The translations under genes were made by a program, and so were the position numbers. A stretch of 64,000 nucleotides of DNA from Alopecurus myosuroides (Eukaryota; Streptophyta; Magnoliopsida; Poales; Poaceae). The stretch covers positions 163,096,696 to 163,160,695 of the forward strand of contig CM054060.1 in the NCBI GenBank assembly GCA_028641055.1, in the 5' to 3' direction. Below, one piece after another: positions 23,500-35,496 of the stretch (positions within the stretch are counted from its first letter, which is position 1; every line of letters begins with the position of its first letter). Under the pieces are notes generated by a model. It searched no databases. It was given only the letters and a program-made list of their open reading frames with translations, and was not told where the DNA came from.

Positions 23500-24781
23500 T
23501 CAAGAAGCAAGTATAAAAAAATTAAGTCTAACCCACTTCCTATGCATAGGAATCTTGTAAAGAAATAAATTAAATAAGCTCAAACTATAAATCATGGGAA
23601 GGTAGAACAAAAGCAATTTTAAAACTATCAACAAAAAGAGAGGTGTTTCAGTAACATGAAAATTCCTACAACCATATTTTCCTGTCTCAATAATTTTCAT
23701 TCAGCATCATGAACAAACTCAACAACATAATTATCACATAAAGCATGTTTGGCATGGTCTAAAAGCACACAATTCATATCAAGCTCAAAAGCAGTGGGAT
23801 CAAAATTTAGAATAAACTCCTCTTTTTTCCCACTTTTAGCAATATCAAAACGAGATGATTGATCACTCATAAAAGGTATGGGACTACTAATAGCAATAAC
23901 CATTTTCAGTAGCATTATGATTTATAACATCAAGTAACATAGGACCATCATCTAGAGCATTATCATAGAAATTTTCTAAACAAACTTCCTCATTATCATG
24001 CATATCAATAGTTGGAATAAATAGAGGATTATCATAGCATTTCTAAAAGTAGCATGGATTATCATAAATAACATTAGCAATATCATTCTCACAAGTTTCA
24101 TTCATAGTAGTATCAAGGTCACAAGTATAGCAAGTATCAATTTCATCAAAAAAGGATATTTCAAAAGAATCAACATGATCGTCACAATTATCAATATAAC
24201 ACTCATCCTCCTTTGGTAATAATGGAGGGCAATCAAATAAGGTACGAGTTAAAGATTTACTCTCATTGTGAGGTAGGAATGTGTAGCTACTCCATTCTTC
24301 ATCCTCTTGATCATCACTCTCCTCCTCCTTTTCATCCAATGAGCTTCTAGATTCAGCAATTTCTTCTTCGATAGGTTCCTGCAAGGCATTAGTCTCTCCC
24401 TTTGGGGAGAGAATCTATTAAGATATTTAATTATGTAGTAATTACAATCCTTGTAATTATAAAAGCAATATTCAAGTATAGCATAAATCTCGATTTATAA
24501 GATGCATCATCAATACTTTCAAGCAAATAGGCAATTTCGAATGCACCCTTCCAAGCAATAATTTCCCTTAACATAATAGGATATGGTAACACTATCATTA
24601 TACTCACATTGAAAATGGAGGTGTTTATACCTCCTACGGCAACAAGATTTATCAAAGCAATAAGTGACATTATAAGTAGAGCACAAGTTTTTAGCATAGT
24701 TATGCAATTTATTAATTTGCTCCCATAGGGGTATCCCTTTTTGTGACAAGCAGTGTTCCTTATAATATTTATGTTGTTCAT
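23500..24781 (-). pseudogene. Non-pol ORF remnants of element B
   Basis: On the minus strand three stretches follow the primer site. A Cys-rich segment (CCRRRYKHLHFQC) is read at 24749-24519. An acidic segment rich in Asp, Glu and Ser is at 24384-24043. Segments containing LCDNYVVEFVHDA (23915-23697) and HRKWVRL (23700-23500, hydrophobic) correspond to the end of A's ORF. Stops and frameshifts separate them. The Cys-rich part has no visible match in A. No pol motif is present, and the function is unknown. Confidence 0.55.
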
Positions 24782-24923
24782 CTATGAACCCACCTTGCTA
24801 ATGAGATCTAGTTTCAAAGACATCAAACATTGATACCAAGCATGATAAAGCAAGTAACAAGCAAAAAAATAACAAAGAAAAAAGATTGGAGGTGAGAAAC
24901 TCCCCTTGCAGAAATCCTCTTCC

Positions 24924-24941
24924 TCCCCGGCAACGGCGCCA
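24924..24941 (-). other. Primer binding site of element B
   Basis: On the minus strand this is TGGCGCCGTTGCCGGGGA, nine bases after the LTR end, identical to the site in A. Confidence 0.88.
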
Positions 24942-24950
24942 GAAAGTGCT

Positions 24951-26592
24951 TGTTGGTGCAGGGATTGAACTCGTTGGGAGACCCCAGGAGGAACGTATGA
25001 AGAGCACAACAGAAAGTTTCCGTCAGAAAGAAACAAAGGTTGAATCGACCAGTAGGAGAAAGAAATCACTTCCGAAGGTTGACGCAGCTAATGTGGTAGG
25101 GCGCACTACCGGTTCAGCAGCAACGTGGAACCTACACAACACAATCAAATAACTTTGCCCCAACAAAGCAGCGAGGTTGTCAATCTCACCGCTGTTTTGC
25201 TGAAACAAAGAGGTTAAACGTATGGCGTGGAAAACAGTACTTGTTTGCAGTAGATGAATAGAGAACAGTGATGGCAGTAGGAAAACAGTAGGAACAGTAC
25301 GAGAAGAGAGATTGCAGTGGTTGTATTATCAGTGTAAAGAAATGGACCGTGGTCCACAGTTCACTGGTGGTGTCTCTCCAAAACAGATAAATATCATGTT
25401 GGGTAAACAAATTATAGCTGGGCAATTGACAGATATAAAGGCTGCACCGTAGTGCATATGCATGACATGATGATTACTATGTGATTCATGCGGTCATTAC
25501 AACCAGATACATAGACCGTCATCCAACTGCATCTATGACTAATAATCCAGCCTTAGAGTGTCATCCGAGCAAACCTTGGGTATTAAGTTGCAAGCAACAG
25601 ATAATCGCAGTAAGCAAAGTATGTAATGTAAATAATAACATCATCCTTAGATAAAACATTGTTGTTTTCTTCCTAATGGCAACATCACATCCCCCACCCG
25701 TTTACGTATCTTTCACTCGAGCGTGAGTGAAAGGGAGGCATGAACCCACTATCGAGCATAAATACTCCCTCTTGGAGTTACATGCATCTACTTGGCTAGA
25801 GCATCTACTAGCAACGGAGAGCATGCAAGATCATAAATAACATGCACATGAAAGAACATGATAGATTGATAATCACTGGACATAGCATTCAATATTCATC
25901 AGATCCATCAAACACAACATGTAGCATTACAATAAGATGATCTTGATCAGGTAGGGCATCTCACAAGATCTAAACATGAGGAATAAAGAGGAGAGAATAG
26001 CCATCTAGCTACTGCTATGGACCCATAGTCCAAGGATGAACTACTCACGCATCATTCCGGAGGCGGCCATGGTGATGAAGAGCCCTCCAGTGATGATTCC
26101 CCCTCCCGGTAGGGTGCCGAGGAGAGCTCCAGAACCCTCCTGAACTAGGGTTGACGATGACGGCGCCTGCGGATGTTTTCGGTGGAAAAGGCTCGGGTAT
26201 TTAGGGTTAACCTCCCGAGAGGTATAAATAGGAGAGATGGCAACGTCGGTGGGCGACCAGGGGGTCCACACCACCCCAGGCGCGGCCAGAGGGGGCGTCG
26301 CCCTATGGTGTGGGGCCTCTGTGCCCCCCTCCAGGTCCCCTCCGGACTCCGTGTGCGCGACAGATTTCTAAGACTTCTGGGCTTTGAATCAGTCTGATTC
26401 CGAGAATATTTCTAGAAGAACTTTTCTAAAACTAAAAACAGCAGAAAACATGAACTGTCTCTATGGCATCTTGTCAATAGGTTAGTCCCATAAAATCGAT
26501 AAAAAATACATAAAGCGTAAAGGAAACATGTAGCATATAGTATGAAAACAACATGGAACATCAGAAATTATGGATACGTTTATGACGTATCA
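24951..26592 (-). repeat. 5' LTR of element B (1642 bp)
   Basis: On the minus strand it starts TGATACGTCATAAACG at 26592 and ends ...CTGCACCAACA at 24951. It aligns with 12725-14019 plus 20523-20841. Confidence 0.9.
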
Positions 26593-26597
26593 AGCCT
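26593..26597. repeat. Target site duplication of element B (right copy)
   Basis: AGCCT is identical to 12720-12724. Confidence 0.93.
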
Positions 26598-28039
26598 TGA
26601 GGTGCTTTATATAGTGGGAGAGAGGAGAGACTTGACAAAGAGGGAGGGGAGGAGTCATAGTTAAGCTAGGAGGAGGGTGGACGCACCAATGTGGAGGCCG
26701 CACCACTTCCCCTTGTCCAACTCGGATTGGGAGGTGGAGTCCTCCTCCACCTCCTCTCTCCATTTCTATTTTCCTTTTCCCATTTCTTTTTTCTCTCAAA
26801 TAAAATCCAGAAAATACCGGGACAGATGAGTACCAACTTATGAACCCAGTGGGGCCCCCATGGCATCCCCCTAAAATAGGGTTCGGCCATGAGGGGAAAT
26901 ATACCCCCTCCTGGCACTTCTTCCTTATATGGAAAGTCCCGGAAACTACTTCAGAACCACTTGACCCCGAAACTCCTTAGAAACACATTTCTAACACCCT
27001 GGGAGATCTCATGTCCTCCTTTACCTCTCATATAAATTCTGCCTAACACCGGCATAATTTCTCTTTGATAGTAACTTCCCGAAACCACCCCGATTGACAC
27101 CGGACTTGTTTCTGTGATATCATAACGACATCGACATTCATAAAACCAATAACAACATATTATTTCTCTCAATAAAAGGTTGGCACGACTTAAGAGTGTG
27201 ACCCGTAAAGACTCGATAACACACAAACACATCGGGACCGTGGACGTCCATGATGGCTCATGTGTGTTCCTAAAGAACGAGGGAACATTATAAGTTACCC
27301 ATTGCACTTATTCCCTTAACTTCACGATGCCAACGATATCACGAGGTGAGACTATGTGATCTGGTATGATCAAACTCTTTGATCATAACACATAAAACTC
27401 ATTTACCGATATCATTCTCTTTTCTCATACATATGCCCGATGACCTTGTGATAAATCACACTGTGTATGGCCAGACGATATGTCATCGATGGTACATAGA
27501 GGGCCTAGAGAATGTATCTCTCTATAGTCTAGCAGAGTTAAGTACTAGTCTTGAAGAATCTCAGTTCCATTACACTTTCTAGGTCATACCCAGATATCAC
27601 CGTTATAATCCCCAGTTACGGCAAGACGGTTGATGATATCCAAAAGTATAGCTTTCAATCATGCGGTCACTAGATATTCTCATAGTATAGGAGTTATAAC
27701 CTATGTTAACTTCATATGTATTTGCTAAAATACATTATGATTGTTTAGTCTCTTTTAGCAACAAAATACACTTGGGTCGGTTCAGTACCTATGTTTTGCT
27801 AGACTTTTATCCAAGTCCATGATCAGGAAAATATGATCATCTCACAAACCATAAGCTAATCTTAGAGACAAGATTAGGAACTCTTGTTTGTCATGTCTTC
27901 ACACTCACACAAAGATCTTCCTTTGAAAACTCACTTTTCAAGTGCTATAGCGGTTACAACATGATGACATAAATTTAATTCTGAACTTGGAGATAGAATA
28001 ATAACTGATTATTATTGTCTCTAGGGCATACCTCCAACA
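26598..28039 (-). repeat. BARE/Angela-like solo LTR 'S', proximal (5') part
   Basis: On the minus strand it starts TGTTGGAGGTATGCCCTAG at 28039, very close to BARE1/Angela LTR starts, and runs to the B insertion. The bases beyond 28039 are not a polypurine tract. The flanking five bases (ATAGT right, ACTTC left at 12182-12186) do not match, so no target duplication survives. Confidence 0.82.
26604..26614 (-). promoter_or_regulatory. TATA box of solo LTR S
   Basis: On the minus strand CTATATAAAGC lies just before the B insertion point, so B separated the promoter from its transcript start region. Confidence 0.7.
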
Positions 28040-28189
28040 ATAGTTGCAACTGCTTTTCGGCACCACTGATCCAAATCAAAAGAGAAGCCGTTAGAAAACG
28101 ATGGGATCTGATAAATAGAATTAGAAAATAGAATAAAAAAGTGTATAAGAGCCGTTCAAAACAAGAAGAACCGAAGGAGGCTACTGTAG

Positions 28190-30231
28190 AGTGGAGATCA
28201 CTCGAGACAAGTGCGCACTAAATGGGATAGGCCCAAATGCCTGGGGGTACGCGGGTGAAGATATCCGCAAGTTGATCCTTGGTTGATACATATGAGCGAT
28301 CAATATCTCCCTTCTCAACATGATCCCGAATAAAATGATGACGGATCTCAATGTGCTTTGTCTTGTAATGAAGAACGGGGTTGTAGGCGATCTTGATTTA
28401 CTCTCATTGTCACAAAGAAGAGGGACTTTGTCAAAATTGACACCATAATCCTTCAAGGTTTGCCTCATCCAAAGCAATTGAGCACAACAACTTGCCGCGG
28501 AGATGTACTCGGCCTCGGTGGTGGAGAGAGCAATGCAATTTTGCTTCTTGGAAGACCAACACACCAAGGAGTGACCAAGGAATTCGAAACCCCCGGGTGT
28601 AGACTTCCTATCCGTCTTCTCTCCCATATAATCCACATCCGAATACCTAATGAGCTAAAAACTTGAACCCTTAGGATACCAAAGACCAAAATTTGGGGAA
28701 TGAACTAAATATCGAAAGATTCGTTTAACCGCTTCCAAATGACTTTGCCTCAGAGAGGCTTGAAACCTTGCACATTTACCTACGCTATACATGATATCTG
28801 GTCTAGATGAACAAAGGTAAAGCAAAGATCCAATCATGGAGCATTATAACTTTTGATCTACCTCTTTGCCATTCGGATCGGGTTTCAAGTCAAGAGTTGT
28901 GGACATGGGAGTCTTCATAGGCTTGGCATCATGCATATTGAATCACTTGAGCATGTCTTGAGTGTACTTGGCTTGTTTGATGAAGGTTCCTTCATGATAT
29001 TGATTCACTTCAAAACCAAGGAAGTACTCCAATTCCCCCATCATAGACATCTCAAACCTATCGGTCATAAGCTTGCAAAACTCTTCATTGAACAAAGTGT
29101 TAGTAGACCCAAAAATGATGTCATCCACATAAAGTTGACATATGAACAAGTCACCTCCAACCATCTTGGTAAAGAGGGTGGGATCGATTAAACCAACATT
29201 AAACCCATGATCCACTAAAAACCCTTTAAGGTGCTCGTACCACGCACGTGGAGCTTGTTTAAGTCCATAGAGTGCCTTATCGAGTTTGCAGACATAATTG
29301 GGGTGGTTGGGATCCTCGAAACCCGAGGTTGCTTGACATATACTAAATCATTAATGGGACCATTTAGGAAAGCACTCTTAACATCCATTTGTTATATCTT
29401 CAAATTATGATGAGATGCATAAGAAAGTAAGATGTGAATAGATTCAATATGAGCTACGAGGGCAAAGGTTTCACCAAAATCAACACCTTCGACTTGAGAA
29501 AACCCTTGATCCACCAATCTTGCCTTGTTGTGAATGACGATACCATCTTTGTCTTGCTTGTCCTTGAACACCCATTTGGTTCCAATAACATTCTTTCAGT
29601 CATTGGGTCTTGGCATTAACTTCCAAACCTTGTTGCACTCAAAGTTGTTGAGTTCATCATGCATGGCTTTAAGCCAATCTTGATCTTGAAGAGCTTCATA
29701 GACTTTCTTGGGCTCAATGAAAGATAAAAAAGTATGAGCCTTGCTAAAATCCTCCAATTTCTTCCTAGTGACAACCCTTCCACGAACTTGCCCAAGAATC
29801 TTGTCCTCTGTGTGACCCGCTCGTTCAAGATTTTCTAGCCTTGTCTTTGCTCTACGAGCTAGCATCTCCTCCAAAGATTCCTTGGATATTGCTTGAGAAT
29901 CACCTTCTTCATCGGAGTCATGTCCATCTTCATCTTGGCCTTGAACATTAATGGGTGAAGGATCACCACTAGGTTGAGCTCTCTCAACAATGATAGGACC
30001 TCGATCATGACCTTGATGAGTAGCATGGCCTTGTTCACTTGCTTGGACTTGATAATTAGCTTGTCCTTGGTCACTTGCTTGACCTTGATCATTAGCTTGA
30101 GGGCTTGGTGCATCTTGTTGGGTAGCTTGTGTATCAATGGTTGTAGTCAATGGCTCCACTTGAGTGGGGCATAGTCCTTCTCCCTCCATCATTTGGTAAC
30201 CCTCAATGGGGATTATTTCACCAATCCCCAT
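28190..30231 (-). pseudogene. Copia H reverse transcriptase and RNase H remnant
   Basis: On the minus strand the segment starts in the integrase-RT linker, with low-complexity Q-rich repeats (QGQASDQGQANYQVQ) near 30060. RT begins at WLKAMHDELNNF near 29680 and has the catalytic YVDD near 29120. RNase H follows with DRKSTPGG and TEAEYISA (28620-28480) and ends in a shifted frame near 28200. Stops and frameshifts break it around 29595, 29215-29600, 28840-28940 and 28400. It is non-functional. Confidence 0.82.
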
Positions 30232-30278
30232 TATTCTTATGACTATGGGAGGAATTTCATCTCCTACAACACCATGAT

Positions 30279-31361
30279 CTATACGCCCCCTTGGGAGCCG
30301 TTATCCTCATCAAACACCACGTCTATAACTTCTTCAACTTTTCCGGTGGACTTGTTGTAGACTCTATAGGCGTGAGCATTTGTGGCATAGCCAACAAAGA
30401 TACCCTCATAAGATTTGGTCTCAAACTTTGACAAGCGTTTACCTTTCTTGCGAATGAAGCACTTGCAACCGAAGACTTTGAAGTAAGATACGTCCGGATT
30501 CTTGCCCGTGAGAATCTCATAGGGAGTCTTATTAAAGATCTTGCGAAGATATAACCGGTTGGTAGCATGACAAGCGGTGGAGACGGCTTCGGCCCAAAAG
30601 TTATACGGAGAAGAAAACTCCGCAATCATTGTCCTAGCCGCATCCATCAAAGTCCAGTTCTTCCTTTCCGCTACACCATTTTGTTGAGGGTTATAGGGAG
30701 TGGAATATTGATGAGAAATGCCCCCTTCACTAAGAAAACCGTCAACGGTGTAGTTCTAGAACTCCGAGCCATTATCACTCCGGATGGCCAATATGGAAGC
30801 ATTGTGTTGGCGCTCAACTAAAGTGATGAACTCGATGACTCTCTTTTGAGTCTCACTCTTCCTCTTCAATAAATACACCCAACAATATCTAGAATAGTCA
30901 TCCACTATCACCAAGCAATACTTCTTTCCTCTGAGACTATCATAGGAGAGTGGACCAAAGAGATCCAAATGAATTAGCTCGAGAATTCTTGTGGTGGAGA
31001 TGGTGGTCTTGGTTGGGTGGAGTTCTCCATGTTTCTTCCCAAAAGCACAAGAGCTAAACACACAATCTTTAGCAAACTTAGCCTTAGTTAGTCCTAGAAC
31101 ATGATTGCCACTTTGAAGGTCATGCAACATCCTCATATTGGTGTGGGCTAGCCGGCAGTGCCAAAGCCAACCCACATCAACTTTAGCCATCAGGCATGTT
31201 GCGGCACACGTGTATCCTGTAGAGAAGTCCACTACATACATGGTGTTCTCGACAAACCCAACAAAACCTACTTTAAGAGTTTTTTCCCAAGTAATAATCA
31301 CATTCTCTTTATTGAAGAATGAGGTAAACCCACAATTTGCAAGTTGAAGAACGGACATCAA
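30279..31361 (-). pseudogene. Copia H integrase remnant
   Basis: On the minus strand the zinc-binding region (HCRLAH, then CVFSSC) is followed by the catalytic core with LIHLDLFGP and RSDNGSEF. An in-frame break near 30755 precedes the C-terminal half (NFWAEAVSTACHATNRL, VFGCKCF). The family cleaves and joins cDNA ends to target DNA. The break separates the third acidic residue from the rest. Confidence 0.83.
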
Positions 31362-34141
31362 ATTATAACCAAGGGACTAAACAAGGAGAACATTCTCAAT
31401 TGATAAATAATTTGAGATAGCCACCTTGCCTCGTCCTAATAACTTAAGCTCGGAATTGTCACCAATAGTGACGCAATTGAGATGAGGTGATGGAGGTTCA
31501 ATATTACTCATTGTGTCATTGCTTCCGGTCATATGTTGGGATGCACCACTATCCGTCGTCCATATACCCGGTCTGGAAGCACTTACCTACAAGAGATCAA
31601 CTTATTGGTTTAGGTACCCATCCTTCAATGAGTCCTCTTTTGTTAGTAAAAAGGGTCTTAGGAACCCAAATAGTCCAATGATAATCATCACCATAAGAAG
31701 TACCAACATATTTATCATAAACCTGACCATCTCTAGATTTCATAAGAACATAAGAGGGGTTAAATTTTCTGGCAAAAGCATTGTGAGTGATGCTCCCCTT
31801 AGAGGTATCACTACCCACAATGGTGTTGGTATCCTTCTACTTGGTCACCTCTCCTCTTTCACAAAGATAACATTTCGAGAGGAGGAGGTGACATTCTTGG
31901 TCTTCTTCTTTGACTTGGCAACAAGGCCAATCCCTTCCTTCCCTTCCTTAGCTCCTTGAGATCTTATGGAATCATTGATAATTTTCTCTCTTCCTACAAT
32001 GTTAGTAGTAGTACAAGAGGTAGACATGATAACAATGCTATTAGAGGAAGGTATCACTTGCTTATTAGATTGTTAAGCTAGAATCTTATTCGAGACGTGG
32101 TGAGTTTGTTATGAATTTTTTTAAGAGACGTGAACTCCTTTTCTAGTTTTTCATGACGCTCAACAAGTCTCTCACGAGCCATTCCTATCTTCAACTCTTC
32201 TTCTTCAAAAGTTTTAAGTAGAGCAAGAGATTGTTCATTATCTTTCCTAAGTTTGGAAACACTAATAGCATAGGTCTCTTCTAGACTAGATAGTCTCTCT
32301 TGAAGAGAGGCTCTCATGGATCGTTCTTTCTCAAGAGCTTCTACAAGCTCCTTGTATTGTTATTATTGCCACCACCATAACTCTCCAAGGTCACTATGAT
32401 CTCTTCCTTCTCATATATAAGAGAGTTATCATCATCAAGTTGCCTCAAAATGGCTTTTACCTTTTCTTTGGTTTCACCTTCAAGACTAGATAACCAAGAG
32501 CCTAGATTCTTGGCCTCCTCATCATCATCAACAATATTTTCAAAAAAATACAATAATGAGGGAGGACTAGTCACAATAGGCTTGGAGGAGGAAGGTATTA
32601 CCATGGTGGCTTTTGCCATGAGACATGTAGGTCGGATCAATGCCTTCTCATTGGGGGATTCGAATAGAGAGACCGATGAAGAGGAAGACGTAGCTACGGC
32701 GACGTGGGCCACACCTACGACTTCATCTTCTCCTTCATCTCCAGAATATTATGTTTCCAATGTGGGCCCTTATTGAACATATAGATCCCTTGGGACTCTT
32801 CTAGCAAGGTTCTTGTTTTGTGGAGCTTTGGTCTTGTCCTTCTGTACAAGCTTTCCTTCATTCTCTTCTCTTTGCTCAAAAGGACACTCTTTGACGAAGT
32901 GATTTGCACTTCCACAATGGTAGCATATCCTTGGTTCCCCCCTTCTTATTTTAGACCTTGTTTCTTGAGGGTGTAGGAGCACCGGCCTTATGAGCCTCCC
33001 ATTTCTTCCAATAGCCGTGCATGGAAAGAGCAATACACTTATGAGCACCCTTATATGTTTATTCATAGTCCTCTTCATCCTCATCAACTTCTTCTATCTG
33101 AGCAATCGCCTTAGACTTCAAGGCGAGGTTGGGAGACTTTCCCATTCCTCTAGAGCGGGCGAGAGCATCATCTGCACTCTTGTGAGATAAGGATATGGCT
33201 ATGAACTCACTAAGAACACCAATGGATTTGAGTGAATTTTAGTCCGGTCTTGTTCGGATGCTAGTGGATAGGTTCTTCTCAAAAGGAGTTATGGCCTTGA
33301 CAAACTTCCTCTTGATCCACTCATCGGAGATTTCCTATTTCCCAAAGTACCTCAATTTGTTGGCAAGGGTGACAACTCTTCTATATAGCTCCTCGGGACT
33401 TTCATCTTCTAGCATGATGAAGTTCTTGGACTTGTCAAGTGCCACATCATACTTGGAAGATTGGATAATAGCATTTCCTTGGAACAAGGTGTCGATCTTA
33501 TCCCAAGCCTCCTTGGCGGTCTTGATACCGCAGATGTGTTCGAGATTTTCTCTTGGAAGAGCCTTTTGAATAGCAACAAGAGCGGTCTTGTTGAGTAAAA
33601 ATTCAATATCCGCTCTTGGAGTCAAGTTGATTGCATCATGAGGATGAAATCCATGGATAACACTTCTCCACAAGGCGGTGCAAGAGCCGGAAATATGAGA
33701 CTCCATATCGAACTTCCAAGAAGAAATTCAATAGTGTTAAGCATGGGAGGAAGTCCAACATTTAGAATGTGTGGCATAGTAGCAATGGATGAATAGAGTC
33801 ATAATTGGCAGGTGGTGGAACTCTTGACTTAGACCCCGAACCATTAGCCGTTTGAGACTTGGAGCCTTCAGAACTTCCACTGCTCTTCGCCTTTTTATCG
33901 GCTTTTGCCTTGGCTAAAGCAATGTTAGCTTCCATTTCGGTGATATCCGGAATGGAATCATCATCCGATATAACATCATCGGTGGTGGAGGGGGTTCCTC
34001 GGACTCCTTGGTTTTCCCCATCATTGCCTCCAACATCTTCTTTATGCTAGAAACCTCCGAGCCAACACTAGAGCTAACCTTGGACCATTCGACTTGGGTA
34101 GTTCCAAACGTTTCTTGTAGGTTAGTTATACTGTCGGTCAT
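31362..34141 (-). pseudogene. Copia H gag and protease remnant
   Basis: On the minus strand this includes a gag core (PRADIEFLLNKTALVAIQKAL, with KEAWDKIDTLFQGNA, near 33350-33700), a CCHC knuckle (CYHCGSANHFVKEC near 32885-32930), a coiled-coil-rich stretch (32317-32078) and the protease region facing 31400-31600. Acidic and coiled-coil segments lie upstream of the gag core (33914-34141). Several stops and frameshifts split it. The domain set and large gag fit the SIRE/Maximus lineage. Confidence 0.75.
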
Positions 34142-34173
34142 TTTGGAGATTTCTGCATTAGAAGCATCGGTCT

Positions 34174-34634
34174 TGTCGTGGGATAATCACGGCAGACGTT
34201 ACCAGGGGTAACTTATCTTGGGGTAATTCGACTCTGGCGTTTGGGAGAGGGTTTAGCTCGAGGGAGACCATGTTATGAATCGATCTGGTAGCTCTGGCAA
34301 TCAAGTCGCCGAGTCTCCGATCTAGGGTTACAATCTCAGCTCTCGTGTTACAGGGGATACTCGAATAACTAGTAAAAACTCGTGTTAGTCTAACCCTGGG
34401 AGCCGGTTTATATAACTCCCGGCCCCCTGGCTTCCTATCCAAGGCATAATCGGAGTCCTACCCGGTCACCGCATACAAACCCTAATTTTCCTTATCGAAA
34501 CCCACAATCCGGGTTACAAAGCCTACACTCCTGGGCTTCTGGAAACTCCCTTTCCTTAAGCCGGGTCTTGCGCAGCTCCCTTTGGGCCGAGTTGCACCTT
34601 GACATTAGCCTACCGGGTTATCATCTCTCCATCA
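34174..34634 (-). repeat. 3' LTR of element G (461 bp)
   Basis: On the plus strand it runs TGTCGTGGGATAATCACGG ... CTCTCCATCA, so on the minus strand it starts TGATGGAGAG and ends CCCACGACA. The minus-strand TATA box at 34406-34414 supports the orientation. Confidence 0.72.
34406..34414 (-). promoter_or_regulatory. LTR TATA box of element G
   Basis: On the minus strand TATATAAAC lies in the middle of the LTR. Confidence 0.6.
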
Positions 34635-34650
34635 GTAGTCCCCAGAATAG
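34635..34650 (-). other. Polypurine tract of element G
   Basis: On the minus strand TATTCTGGGGACTAC directly precedes the LTR start TGATGGAG. Confidence 0.65.
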
Positions 34651-35496
34651 CTTGGGCTTCGCGGGATCTTCCTTGAAGCGCATGCTATTCCCTGCAAAAA
34701 TAATTAACTCACAAATTCATAAAATACCGGGTTAGGATGCTTTGATAATAGCTAGGCCTAACTCCACAAGTGGTCCATATAATAACCCGGCTTTCTCCGA
34801 GTCCTACGTCGTTTTCCCGGGTCAACACTCTGAGGAAAACACAGAAGACCCGGCTCACATTGTCCATTGGTTAATCCGAATATCACGGAAACGATTTGCT
34901 CTGATTCTTTCCGGATATCTCGTAACGGGAGCATTTACTGCTTATCCCAAAAAATCCGGTCGGGTATCCCTTTCCCGAGCCCAAGGCCGCGCCGCCACGG
35001 CGTCTACGGGCACGCAGCCGGAAGCATACCGCCGTCGCCTGCGCTCCGCATCGGCTCGCACCACGCCGCCGTTGACCGCCGCCGCCGCGCCCTCGAACAA
35101 ATCTCCGGAAGATCCAAAGGGCCACCGTGACTACGCCATCTGCCGCCGCCGCGCTCTCCTCCAGATCCCGCCGGTAAGCAACCTAGCTCCATCGATCTCA
35201 CCTCCAATCTTGCTTGAACTAGATCAAATTTCAGATCCGCTCTTAGATGATTTTCTTGCTCCGCATCAATTAGATAACCCCTGCTTTTGTTCTTTCATAA
35301 CCAACACTCAAGATAGATCCAATAGTACACCTGGCGATGCACCTCCATTACCTGTAGTCACAAATTTCCCCGTAATTTTCTCCGTCTAGATCAATCTGTT
35401 AAAGTTTTTCATAGTTGCTCTTTGGTTAATCGGATAACCTGTCATTTCTGGGTCTTTAGGTTACTTACACTCTGCACTTTTACCTCCTGTCTTTAG
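34651..35496 (+). other. 5' region, GC-rich untranslated exon and first intron of the antisense gene in G
   Basis: A GC-rich block (34980-35173) rich in CGCCGC ends at a good donor (CCG then GTAAGC at 35174). An acceptor (TGTCTTTAG) ends at 35496, ten bases before the start codon. This looks like a 5' untranslated exon plus a 323-base intron. A long open frame over 34742-35389 crosses the intron and is not thought to be coding. Confidence 0.55.

Larger units (their letters stand above)
12725..26592 (-). mobile_element. Pol-less Gypsy-like retrotransposon 'B' (non-autonomous), split by element A
   Basis: On the minus strand B has a 5' LTR (26592-24951), a primer binding site, about 4.1 kb of internal sequence without pol, a polypurine tract and a 3' LTR (20841-12725, interrupted by element A). 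The target duplication is perfect. Without A and its duplicated target it is about 7.4 kb. It inserted into solo LTR S and must have used enzymes from an autonomous partner. Confidence 0.9.
28040..34173 (-). mobile_element. SIRE/Maximus-like Copia retrotransposon 'H', degenerate and truncated
   Basis: On the minus strand gag, protease, integrase, RT and RNase H follow in Copia order from 34173 down to about 28190. The left end is lost at solo LTR S. The right end is interrupted in gag by element G. Neither LTR is in the window. Confidence 0.82.

Noticed and set aside
28039..28190. Solo LTR S as the 3' LTR of Copia H
   Set aside because: The bases before the LTR start on the minus strand (GCAGTTGCAACTAT) are not a polypurine tract, and H's gag-pol is SIRE/Maximus-like whereas S is BARE/Angela-like. 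I cannot exclude it fully because H's other LTR is outside the window.
34742..35389. 216-codon open frame upstream of the PF04195-like gene
   Set aside because: It crosses a good GTAAGC donor and intron-like AT-rich sequence. The low-complexity Ala/Arg content follows from CGCCGC repeats, so it is better seen as untranslated exon plus intron.
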